A stretch of 64,000 nucleotides of DNA, taken from assembly GCA_920105625.2 (NCBI GenBank), contig CAKKTE020000598.1:248001-312000 (forward strand), given 5' to 3'. Positions 50,201 through 61,284 of the stretch are shown piece by piece. Under the pieces are notes generated by a model. It saw nothing but the letters and a program-made list of their open reading frames with translations, was not told where the DNA came from and did no database searches. Positions within the stretch are counted from its first letter, which is position 1. Every line of letters starts with the position of its first letter. A program made the position numbers and the translations under genes. Source of the DNA: Clusia tigrina. Taxonomy: Eukaryota; Arthropoda; Insecta; Diptera; Clusiidae.

Positions 50201-50683
50201 CCAGTAAAAACTTACAAGCATTTGTATGTTGCAAACTTTGATAGGTGTAGGACGTACCGTATAGAAGTTAGGGCCATTTGAAATTTTAGCAGTGTTTGAT
50301 TTGGGACTCAAGGGTAGGATAGCTTTGAGCGATAGGTTAAATTGACAAGAGGCTCGAGGTCTTTATTGTTACAAAATTTCAAGGTTTTATGACGCTCCAG
50401 TAAAAAGTTACAAGCATTAGTATGTTGCAAACTTTGATAGGTGTAGGACCTACCGTATAGAAGTTAGGGCCATTTGAAGTTTTATAAGTGTTTGATTTGG
50501 GACTCAAGGGTAGCATAGCTTTGAGGGATAGGTTAAATTGACAAGAGGCTCGAGTTCTTTATTGTTACAAAATTTCAAGGTTTTATGACGCTCGAGTAAA
50601 AAGTTACAAGCATTTGTATGTTGCAAACTTTGATAGGTGTAGGACGTACCGTATAGAAGTTAGGGCCATTTGAAGTTTTATCA
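46390..50683 (+). repeat. Mosaic 11-monomer (2,147-bp) pair
   Basis: From about 48,950 to 50,683 the sequence repeats 46,800-48,536 at 2,147 bp (ATTGAGAAGAGG at 47,223 and 49,370; GGGATTCAAGGGTATC; GGCGCTCCAG; CAAGCGTTTG). Upstream, 48,541-48,720 matches 46,590-46,770 at 1,951 bp instead, so one extra 196-bp monomer carrying GACTTGGGAATC and GGTGCAGGACG has been inserted between. The zone is therefore a recombined pair and not a clean duplication; outer limits are approximate. Confidence 0.78.
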
Positions 50684-53229
50684 GATTTGATTTGGGACTC
50701 AAGGGTAGCATAGCTTTAAGCGATAGCTTAAATTGACAAGAGGCTCGAGTACTTTATTGTTACAAAATTTCAAGGTTTTATGACGCTCTAGTAAAAAGTT
50801 ACAAGCATTTGTATGTTGCAAATTTTGATAGGTGTAGGACGTACCGTATAGAAGTTGGGGCCATTTGAAGTTTTATCAGTGTTTGATTTGGGACTGAAGG
50901 GTAGCATAGCTTTGAGCGATAGCTTAAATTGACAAGAGGCTCGAGTACTTTATTGTTTCAAAATTTCAAGGTTTTATGACGCTCCAGTAAAAACTTACAA
51001 GCATTTGTATTTTGCAAACTTTGATAGGTGTAGGACGTACCGTATAGAAGTTAGGGCCATTTGAAATTTTAGCAGTGTTTGACTTGGGAATCAAGGGTAG
51101 CATAGCTTTGAGCGATAGCCTAAATTGACAAGAGGCTCGAGTTCTTTATTGTTACAAAATTTCAAGGTTTTATGACGCTCGAGTAAAAAGTTACAAGCAT
51201 TTGTATGTTGCAAACTTTGATAGGTGTAGGACGTACCGTATAGAAGTTAGGGCCATTTGAAGTTTTATGAGTGTTTGATTTGGGACTCAAGGGTAGCATA
51301 GCTTTGAGCGATAGCTTAAATTGACAAGAGGCTCGAGTACTTTATTGTTACAAAATTTCAAGGTTTTATGACGCTCCAGTAAAAAGTTAGAAGCATTTGT
51401 ATGTTGCAAACTTTGATAGGTGTAGGACGTACCATATAGAAGTTAGGGCCATTTGAAGTTTTATAAGTGTTTGATTTGGGACTCAAGGGTAGCATAGCTT
51501 TGAGGGATAGGTTAAATTGACAAGAGGCTCGAGTACTTTATTGTTACAAAATTTCAAGGTTTTATGACGCTCCAGTAAAAAGTTACAAGCATTTGTATGT
51601 TGCAAACTTTGATAGGTGCAGGACGTACCGTATAGAAGTTAGGGCCATTTGAAATATTATCAGTGTTTGATTTGGGACTCAAGGGTAGCATAGCTTTGAA
51701 CGATAACTTAAATTGACAAGAGGCTCGAGTACTTTATTGTTACAAAATGTCAAGGTTTTATGACGCTCCAGTAAAAAGTTACAAGCATTTGTATATTGCA
51801 AACTTTGATAGGGGTAGGACGTACCGTATAGAAGTTAGGGCCATTTGAAGTTTTATCAGTGTTTTATTTGGGACGCAAGGGTAGCATAGCTTTGAGCGAT
51901 AGCTTAAATTGACAAGAGGCTCGAGTACTTTATTGTTACAAAATTTCAAGGTTTTATGACGCTCGAGTAAAAAGTTACAAGCATTTGTATGTTGCAAACT
52001 TTGATAGGTGTAGGACGTACCATATAGAAGTTAGGGCCATTTGAAGTTTTATCAGTGTTTGATTTGGGACGCAAGGGTAGCATAGCTTTGAGCGATAGCT
52101 TAAATTGACAAGAGGCTCGAGTACTTTATTGTTACAAAATTTCAAGGTTTTCGGACGCTGGAGTAAAAAGTTACAAGCATTTGTATATTGCAAACTTTGA
52201 TAGGTGTAGGACGTACCGTATAGAAGTTAAGGCCATTTGACGTTTTATCAGTGTTTGATTTGGGACTCAAGTGTAGCATAGCTTTGAGCGATAGCTTAAA
52301 TTGAGAAGAGGCTCGAGTACTTTATTGTTACAAAATTTCAAGGTTTTATGACGCTCCAGTAAAAAGTTACAAGCATTTGTATGTTGCAAACTTTGATAGG
52401 TGTAGGACGTACCGCATAGAAGTTAGGGCCATTTAAAGTTTTATCATTGTTTGATTTGGGATTCAAGGGTATCATAGCTTTGAGCGATAGGTTAAATTGA
52501 CAAGAGGCTCGAGGTCTTTATTGTTACAAAATTTCAAGGTTTTATGACGCTCCAGTAAAAAGTTACAAGCATTAGTATGTTGCAAACTTTGATAGGTGTA
52601 GGACCTACCGTATAGAAGTTAGGGCCATTTGAAATATTATCAGTGTTTTATTTGGGACTCAAGGGTAGCATAGCTTTGAGCGTTAGCTTGAATTGACAAG
52701 AGGCACGAGTACTCTATTGTTACAAAATTTCAAGGTTTTATGACGCTCCAGTAAAAAGTTACAACCATTTGTATGTTGCCATCTTTGATAGGTGTAGGAC
52801 GTACCGTATAGAAGTTATCGCCATTTGAAGTTTTATCAGTGTTTGATTTGGGACTCAAGGGTAGCATAGCTTTGAGCGAAGATTAAATTGACAAGAGGCT
52901 CGAGTACTTTATTGTTTAAAGATTTTATGACGCTCCAGTAAAAAGTTACAAGCATTTGTATGTTGCAAACTTTGATAGGTGTAGGACGTACCGTATAGAA
53001 GTTAGGGCCATTTGAAATTTTAGCAGTGTTTGATTTGGGACTCAAGGGTAGCATAGCTTTGAGCGATAGCTTAAATTGACAAGAGGCTCGAGTACTTTAT
53101 TGTTTCAAAATTTCAAGGTTTTATGACGCTCCAGTAAAAACTTACAAGCATTTGTATGTTGCAAACTTTGATAGGTGTAGGACGTACCGTATAGAAGTTA
53201 GGGCCATTTGAAATTTTAGCAGTGTTTGA
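50684..53229 (+). repeat. Mosaic repeat with 2,734- and 2,930-bp offsets
   Basis: The first half matches sequence 2,734 bp upstream (GGTGCAGGACG at about 51,616 and 48,882; ACCATATAG at about 51,432 and 48,698). After about 51,780 the offset becomes 2,930 bp, one monomer more (ATTGAGAAGAGG at 52,300 and 49,370). The extra monomer lies near 51,975, where two minus-strand-style open stretches overlap in adjacent copies. The match ends near 53,229, where GATTTGGGACTC gives way to GACTTGGGAATC. Its opening (TATCAGATTTG, GCTTTAAGCG) comes from the 43.1/45.8-kb type. Confidence 0.78.
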
Positions 53230-56159
53230 CTTGGGAATCAAGGTTAGCATAGCTTTGAGCGATAGCTTAAATTGACAAGAGGCGCGAGTTCTTTATTGTT
53301 ACAAAATTTCAAGGTTTTATGACGCTCGAGTAAAAAGTTACAAGCATTTGTATGTTGCAAACTTTGATAGGTGTAGGACGTACCGTATAGAAGTTAGGGC
53401 CATTTGAAGTTTTATCAGTGTTTGATTTGGGACTCAAGGGTAGCATAGCTTTGAGCGATAGCTTAAATTGACAAGAGGCTCGAGTACTTTATTGTTACAA
53501 ACTTTCAAGGTTTTATGACGCTCCAGTAAAAAGTTAGAAGCATTTGTATGTTGCAAACTTTGATAGGTGTAGGACGTACCGTATAGAAGTTAGGGCCATT
53601 TGAAGTTTTATAAGTGTTTCATTTCGGACTCAAGGGTAGCATAGCTTTGAGGGATAGGTTAAATTGACAAGAGGCTCGAGTTCTTTATTGTTACAAAATT
53701 TCAAGGTTTTATGACGCTCGAGTAAAAAGTTACAAGCATTTGTATGTTGCAAACTTTGATAGGTGTAGGACGTACCGTATAGAAGTTAGGGCCATTTGAA
53801 GTTTTATCAGATTTGATTTGGGACTCAGGGGTAGCAAAGCTTTAAGCGATAGCTTAAATTGACAAGAGGCTCGAGTACTTTATTGTTACAAAATTTCAAG
53901 GTTTTATGACGCTCCAGTAAAAAGTTACAAGCATTTGTATGTTGCAAACTTTGATAGGTGTATAACGTACCGTATAGAAGTTGGGGCCATTTGAAGTTTT
54001 ATCAGTGTTTGATTTGGGACTGAAGTGTAGCATAGCTTTGAGTGATAGCTTAAATTGACAAGAGGCTCGAGTACTTTATTGTGACAAAATGTCAAGGTTT
54101 TATGACGCTCCAGTAAAAAGTTACAAGCATTTGTATGTTGCAAACTTTGATAGGTGTAGGACGTACCGTATAGAAGTTAGGGCCATTTGAAATTTTAGCA
54201 GTGTTTGACTTGGGAATCAAGGTTAGTATAGCTTTGAGCGATAGCTTAAATTGACAAGAGGCTCGAGTTCTTTATTGTTACAAAATTTCAAGGTTTTATG
54301 ACGCTCGAGTAAAAAGTTACAAGCATTTGTATGTTGCAAACTTTGATAGGTGTAGGACGTACCGTATAGAAGTTAGGGCCATTTGAAGTTTTATCAGTGT
54401 TTGATTTGGGACTCAAGGGTAGCATAGCTTTGAGCGATAGCTTAAATTGACAAGAGGCTCGAGTACTTTATTGTTACAAAATTTCAAGGTTTTATGACGC
54501 TCCAGTAAAAAGTTAGAAGCATTTGTATGTTGCAAACTTTGATAGGTGTAGGACGTACCGTATAGAAGTTAGGGCCATTTGAAGTTTTATAAGTGTTTGA
54601 TTTCGGACTCAAGGGTAGCATAGCTTTGAGGGATAGGTTAAATTGACAAGAGGCTCGAGTTCTTTATTGTTACAAAATTTCAAGGTTTTATGACGCTCCA
54701 GTAAAAAGTTACAAGCATTTGTATGTTGCAAACTTTGATAGGTGTAGAACGTACCGTATAGAAGTTGGGGCCATTTGAAGTTTTATCAGTGTTTGATTTG
54801 GGACTGAAGTGTAGCATAGCTTTGAGCGATAGCTTAAATTGACAAGAGGCTCGAGTACTTTATTGTGACAAAATGTCAAGGTTTTATGACGCTCCAGTAA
54901 AAAGTTACAAGCATTTGTATGTTGCAAACTTTGATAGGTGCAGGACGTACCGTATAGAAGTTAGGGCCATTTGAAATATTATCAGTGTTTGATTTGGGAC
55001 TCAAGGGTAGCATAGCTTTGAGCGATAACTTAAATTGACAAGAGGCTCGAGTACTTTATTGTTACAAAATGTCAAGGTTTTATGACGCTCCAGTAAAAAG
55101 TTACAAGCATTTGTATATTGCAAACTTTTGATAGGGGTAGGACGTACCGTATAGAAGTTAGGGCCATTTGAAGTTTTATCAGTGTTTGATTTGGGACGCA
55201 AGGGTAGCATAGCTTTGAGCGATAGCTTAAATTGACAAGAGGCTCGAGTACTTTATTGTTACAAAATTTCAAGGTTTTATGACGCTCCAGTAAAAAGTTA
55301 CAAGCATTTGTATGTTGCAAACTTTGATAGGTGTAGGACGCACCGCATAGAAGTTAGGGCCATTTAAAGTTTTATCATTGTTTGATTTGGGACTCAAGGG
55401 TATCATAGCTTTGAGCGATAGGTTAAATTGACAAGAGGCTCGAGGTCTTTATTGTTACAAAATTTCAAGGTTTTATGACGCTCCAGTAAAAAGTCACAAG
55501 CATTAGTATGTTGCAAACTTTGATAGGTGTAGGACCTACCGTATAGAAGTTAGGGCCATTTGAAATATTATCAGTGTTTTATTTGAGACTCAAGGGTAGC
55601 ATAGCTTTGAGCGATAGCTTAAATTGACAAGAGGCACGAGTACTTTATTGTTACAAAATTTCAAGATTTTATGACGCTCCAGTAAAAAGTTACAACCATT
55701 TGTATGTTGCCAACTTTGATAGGTGTAGAACGTACCGTATAGAAGTTATCGCCATTTGAAGTTTTATCAGTGTTTGATTTGGACTCAAGGGTAGCATAGC
55801 TTTGAGCGAAGCTTAATTTGACAAGAGGCTCAAGTACTTTATTGTTTCAAGATTTTATGACGCTCTAGTAAAAAGTTACAAGCATTTGTATGTTGCAAAC
55901 TTTGATAGGTGTAGGACGTACCGTATAGAAGTTAGGGCCATTTGAAATTTTAGCAGTGTTTGATTTGGGACTCAAGGGTAGCATAGCTTTGAGCGATAGC
56001 TTAAATTGACAAGAGGCTCGAGTTCTTTATTGTTACAAAATTTCAAGGTTTTATGACGCTCGAGTAAAAAGTTACAAGCATTTGTATGTTGCAAACTTTG
56101 ATAGGTGTAGGACGTACCGTATAGAAGTTAGGGCCATTTGAAATTTTAGCAGTGTTTGA
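53230..56159 (+). repeat. 2,930-bp (15-monomer) unit, copy 1
   Basis: The unit repeats at 2,930 bp up to about 54,680 and then at 3,125 bp (GACTTGGGAATCAAGGTTAG at about 53,227 and 56,157; GTATAACGTACC at 53,960 and 56,890; TTTCATTTCGGAC at about 53,617 and 56,547; ATTTTGACAAG-type GCTTAATTTG at about 55,812 and 58,937). It contains the AACTTTTGATAGG insertion monomer at about 55,121. Confidence 0.85.
55121..55130 (+). repeat. 1-bp insertion monomer marker (CAAACTTTTG)
   Basis: CAAACTTTG is lengthened by one T, breaking the CAAA-c-TTTG dyad. The same insertion is at 58,246-58,255 and 61,347-61,356, giving offsets of 3,125 and 3,101 bp and tying three successive higher-order units to one ancestor. 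All three also have GATAGGGGTAGG, which elsewhere occurs without the insertion. Confidence 0.9.
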
Positions 56160-59100
56160 CTTGGGAATCAAGGTTAGCATAGCTTTGAGCGATAGCTTAA
56201 ATTGACAAGAGGCTCGAGTTCTTTATTGTTACAAAATTTCAAGGTTTTATGACGCTCGAGTAAAAAGTTACAAGCATTTGTATGTTGCAAACTTTGATAG
56301 GTGTAGGACGTACCGTATAGAAGTTAGGGCCATTTGAAGTTTTATCAGTGTTCGATTTGGGACTCAAGGGTAGCATAGCTTTGAGCGATAGCTTAAATTG
56401 ACAAGAGGATCGAGTACTTTATTGTTACAAACTTTCAAGGTTTTATGACGCTCCAGTAAAAAGTTAGAAGCATTTGTATGTTGCAAACTTTGATAGGTGT
56501 AGGACGTACCGTATAGAAGTTAGGGCCATTTGAAGTTTTATAAGTGTTTCATTTCGGACTCAAGGGTAGCATAGCTTTGAGGGATAGGTTAAATTGACAA
56601 GAGGCTCGAGTTCTTTATTGTTACAAAATTTCAAGGTTTTATGACGCTCGAGTAAAAAGTTACAAGCATTTGTATGTTGCAAACTTTGATAGGTGTAGGA
56701 CGTACCGTATAGAAGTTAGGGCCATTTGAAGTTTTATCAGATTTGATTTGGGACTCAGGGGTAGCAAAGCTTTAAGCGATAGCTTAAATTGACAAGAGGC
56801 TCGAGTACTTTATTGTTACAAAATTTCAAGGTTTTATGACGCTCCAGTAAAAAGTTACAAGCATTTGTATGTTGCAAACTTTGATAGGTGTATAACGTAC
56901 CGTATAGAAGTTGGGGCCATTTGAAGTTTTATCAGTGTTTGATTTGGGACTGAAGTGTAGCATAGCTTTGAGTGATAGCTTAAATTGACAAGAGGCTCGA
57001 GTACTTTATTGTGACAAAATGTCAAGGTTTTATGACGCTCCAGTAAAAAGTTACAAGCATTTGTATGTTGCAAACTTTGATAGGTGTAGGACGTACCGTA
57101 TAGAAGTTAGGGCCATTTGAAATTTTAGCAGTGTTTGACTTGGGAATCAAGGTTAGCATAGCTTTGAGCGATAGCTTAAATTGACAAGAGGCTCGAGTTC
57201 TTTATTGTTACAAAATTTCAAGGTTTTATGACGCTCGAGTAAAAAGTTACAAGCATTTGTATGTTGCAAACTTTGATAGGTGTAGGACGTACCGTATAGA
57301 AGTTAGGGCCATTTGAAGTTTTATCAGTGTTTGATTTGGGACTCAAGGGTAGCATAGCTTTGAGCGATAGCTTAAATTGACAAGAGGCTCGAGTACTTTA
57401 TTGTTACAAAATTTCAAGGTTTTATGACGCTCCAGTAAAAAGTTAGAAGCATTTGTATGTTGCAAACTTTGATAGGTGTAGGACGTACCGTATAGAAGTT
57501 AGGGCCATTTGAAGTTTTATAAGTGTTTGATTTCGGACTCAAGGGTAGCATAGCTTTGAGGGATAGGTTAAATTGACAAGAGGCTCGAGTTCTTTATTGT
57601 TACAAAATTTCAAGGTTTTATGACGCTCGAGTAAAAAGTTACAAGCATTTGTATGTTGCAAACTTTGATAGGTGTAGGACGTACCGTATAGAAGTTAGGG
57701 CCATTTGAAGTTTTATCAGATTTGATTTGGGACTCAAGGGTAGCATAGCTTTAAGCGATAGCTTAAATTGACAAGAGGCTCGAGTACTTTATTGTTACAA
57801 AATTTCAAGGTTTTATGACGCTCCAGTAAAAAGTTACAAGCATTTGTATGTTGCAAACTTTGATAGGTGTAGAACGTACCGTATAGAAGTTGGGGCCATT
57901 TGAAGTTTTATCAGTGTTTGATTTGGGACTGAAGTGTAGCATAGCTTTGAGCGATAGCTTAAATTGACAAGAGGCTCGAGTACTTTATTGTGACAAAATG
58001 TCAAGGTTTTATGACGCTCCAGTAAAAAGTTACAAGCATTTGTATGTTGCAAACTTTGATAGGTGCAGGACGTACCGTATAGAAGTTAGGGCCATTTGAA
58101 ATATTATCAGTGTTTGATTTGGGACTCAAGGGTAGCATAGCTTTGAGCGATAACTTAAATTGACAAGAGGCTCGAGTACTTTATTGTTACAAAATGTCAA
58201 GGTTTTATGACGCTCCAGTAAAAAGTTACAAGCATTTGTATATTGCAAACTTTTGATAGGGGTAGGACGTACCGTATAGAAGTTAGGGCCATTTGAAGTT
58301 TTATCAGTGTTTGATTTGGGACGCAAGGGTAGCATAGCTTTGAGCGATAGCTTAAATTGACAAGAGGCTCGAGTACTTTATTGTTACAAAATTTCAAGGT
58401 TTTATGACGCTCCAGTAAAAAGTTACAAGCATTTGTATGTTGCAAACTTTGATAGGTGTAGGACGCACCGCATAGAAGTTAGGGCCATTTAAAGTTTTAT
58501 CATTGTTTGATTTGGGACTCAAGGGTATCATAGCTTTGAGCGATAGGTTAAATTGACAAGAGGCTCGAGGTCTTTATTGTTACAAAATTTCAAGGTTTTA
58601 TGACGCTCCAGTAAAAAGTCACAAGCATTAGTATGTTGCAAACTTTGATAGGTGTAGGACCTACCGTATAAAAGTTAGGGCCATTTGAAATATTATCAGT
58701 GTTTTATTTGAGACTCAAGGGTAGCATAGCTTTGAGCGATAGCTTAAATTGACAAGAGGCACGAGTACTTTATTGTTACAAAATTTCAAGATTTTATGAC
58801 GCTCCAGTAAAAAGTTACAACCATTTGTATGTTGCCAACTTTGATAGGTGTAGAACGTACCGTATAGAAGTTATCGCCATTTGAAGTTTTATCAGTGTTT
58901 GATTTGGACTCAAGGGTAGCATAGCTTTGAGCGAAGCTTAATTTGACAAGAGGCTCGAGTACTTTATTGTTTCAAGATTTTATGACGCTCTAGTAAAAAG
59001 TTACAAGCATTTGTATGTTGCAAACTTTGATAGGTGTAGGACGTACCGTATAGAAGTTAGGGCCATTTGAAATTTTAGCAGTGTTTGATTTGGGACTCAA

Positions 59101-59284
59101 GGGTAGCATAGCTTTGAGCGATAGCTTAAATTGACAAGAGGCTCGAGTTCTTTATTGTTACAAAATTTCAAGGTTTTATGACGCTCGAGTAAAAAGTTAC
59201 AAGCATTTGTATTTTGCAAACTTTGATAGGTGTAGGACGTACCGTATAGAAGTTAGGGCCATTTGAAGTTTTATCAGTGTTTGA
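56160..59284 (+). repeat. 3,125-bp (16-monomer) unit, copy 2 with one added monomer
   Basis: Copy of 53,230-56,159 with one extra monomer of the GACGCTCGAG / TATCAGATTTG / GCTTTAAGCG type at about 57,625-57,820, which raises the offset from 2,930 to 3,125 bp. The inserted type also stands one thousand bases upstream near 56,645-56,840, its likely source. Correspondence ends near 59,255, where this copy has AAGTTTTATCAG and copy 1 has AAATTTTAGCAG. Confidence 0.84.
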
Positions 59285-61284
59285 TTTGGGACTCAAGGGT
59301 AGCATAGCTTTGAGCGATAGCTTAAATTGACAAGAGGCTCGAGTACTTTATTGTTACAAAATTTCAAGGTTTTATGACGCTCCAGTAAAAAGTTACAAGC
59401 ATTAGTATGTTGCAAACTTTGATAGGTGTAGGACCTACCGTATAGAAGTTAGGGCCATTTGAAATATTATCAGTATTTCATTTGGGACTCAAGGGTAGCA
59501 CAGCTTTGAGCGATAGCTTAAATTGACAAGAGGCACGAGTACTTTATTGTTACAAAATTTCAAGGTATTATGACGCTCCAGTAAAAAGTTACAACCATTT
59601 GTATGTTGCGAACTTTGATAGGTGTAGGACGTACCGTATAGAAGTTATCGCCATTTGAAGTTTTATCAGTGTTTGATTTGGGACTCAAGGGTAACATAGC
59701 TTTGAGCGAAGCTTAAATTGACAAGAGGCTCGAGTACTTTATTGTTTCAAGATTTTATGACGCTACAGTAAAAAGTTACAAGCATTTGTATGTTGCAAAC
59801 TTTGATAGGTGTAGGACGTACCGTATAGAAGTTAGGGCCATTTGAAATTTTAACAGTGTTTGATTTGGGACTCAAGGGTAGCATAGCTTTGAGCGATAGC
59901 TTAAATTGACAAGAGGCTCGAGTTCTTTATTGTTACAAAATTTCAAGGTTTTATGACCCTCGAGTAAAAAGTTACAAGCATTTGTATGTTGCAAACTTTG
60001 ATAGGTGTAGGACGTACCGTATAGAAGTTAGGGCCATTTGAAGTTTCATCAGTGTTTGATTTGGGACTTAAGGGTAGCATAGCTCTGAGCGATAGCTTAA
60101 ATTGACAAGAGGCTCGAGTACTTTATTGTTACAAAATTTCAAGGTTTTATGACGCTCCAGTAAAAAGTTACAAGCATTTGTATGTTGCAAACTTTGATAG
60201 GTGTAGGACGTACAGTATAGAAGTTGGGGCCATTTGAAGTTTTATCAGTGTTTGATTTGGGACTCAAGGGTAGCATAGCTTTGAGCGATAGCTTAAATTG
60301 ACAAGAGGGTCGAGTACTTTATTGTGACAAAATGTCAAGGTTTTATGACGCTCCAGTAAAAAGTTAGAAGCATTTGTATGTTGCAAACTTTGATAGGTGT
60401 AGGACGTACCGTATAGAAGTTAGGGCCATATGAAGTTTTATCAGTGTTTGATCTGAGACTCAAGGGTAGCATAGCTTTGAGCGATAGCTTAAATTGACAA
60501 GAGGCTCGAGTATTTTATTGTTTCAAGATTTTATGACGCTCCAGTAAAAAGTTACAAGCATTTGTATGTTGCAAACTTTGATAGGTGTAGGACGTACCGT
60601 ATAGAAGTTAGGGCCATTTGAAATTTTAGCAGTGTTTGATTTGGGACTCAAGGGTAGCATAGCTTTGAGCGATAGGTTAAATTGACAAGCGGCTGGAGGT
60701 CTTTATTGTTCCAAAATTTCAAGGTTTTATGACGCTCCAGTAAAAAGTTACAAGCATTAGTATGTTGCAAACTTTGATAGGTGTAGGACCTACCGTATAG
60801 AAGTTAGGGCCATTTGAAATATTATCAGTGTTTGATTTGGGACTCAAGGGTAGCATAGCTTTGAGCGATAGCTTAAATTGACAAGAGGCACGAGTACTTT
60901 ATTGTTACAGAATTTCAAGGTTTTATGACGCTCCAGTAAAAAGTTACAACCATTTGTATGTTGCCAACTTTGATAGGTGTAGGCCGTACCGTATAGAAGT
61001 TATCGCCATTTGAAGTTTTATCAGTGTTTGATTTGGGACTCAAGGATAGCATAGCTTTGAGCGAAGCTTAAATTGACAAGAGGCTCGAGTACTTTATTGT
61101 TTCAAGATTTTATAACGCTCCAGTAAAAAGTTACAAGCATTTGTATGTTGCAAACTTTGATAGGTGTAGGACGTACCGTATAGAAGTTAGGGCCATTTGA
61201 GATTTTAGCAGTGTTTGATTTGGGACTCAAGGGTAGCATAGCTTTGAGCGATAGCTTAAATTGACAAGAGGCTCGAGTTCTTTA
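58184..61284 (+). repeat. 3,101-bp higher-order unit, copy 1
   Basis: The end of the 3,125-bp unit plus the block-A-type module form a 3,101-bp unit that repeats in tandem (ATTGCAAACTTTTG at 58,242 and 61,343; AGCACAGC at about 59,497 and 62,598). The unit joins two monomer lineages that elsewhere lie tens of kilobases apart. A small difference is GCGGCTGGAGG at about 60,690 against GCGGCTCGAGG at 63,791. Confidence 0.87.
59255..61284 (+). repeat. Block-A-type module returned 46.5 kb downstream
   Basis: This 2-kb module is collinear with block A at 46,543 bp (TATTTCATTT at 59,474 and 12,931; GAGATTTTAGCAG at about 61,199 and 14,656), and therefore with the corresponding parts of B, C and D. 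Ordered markers are GCGAACTTTG, GGTAACATAG, GACCCTCGAG, GGGACTTAAGG, GCTCTGAGCG, GTACAGTATAG, GGCCATATGAAG, GATCTGAGAC. It has GGTGTAGGACG at about 59,620 where A-D share GGTGAAGGACG, so it left the A-D lineage before that change. Private markers are GACGCTACAG and TTTTAACAGTG. Confidence 0.86.
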
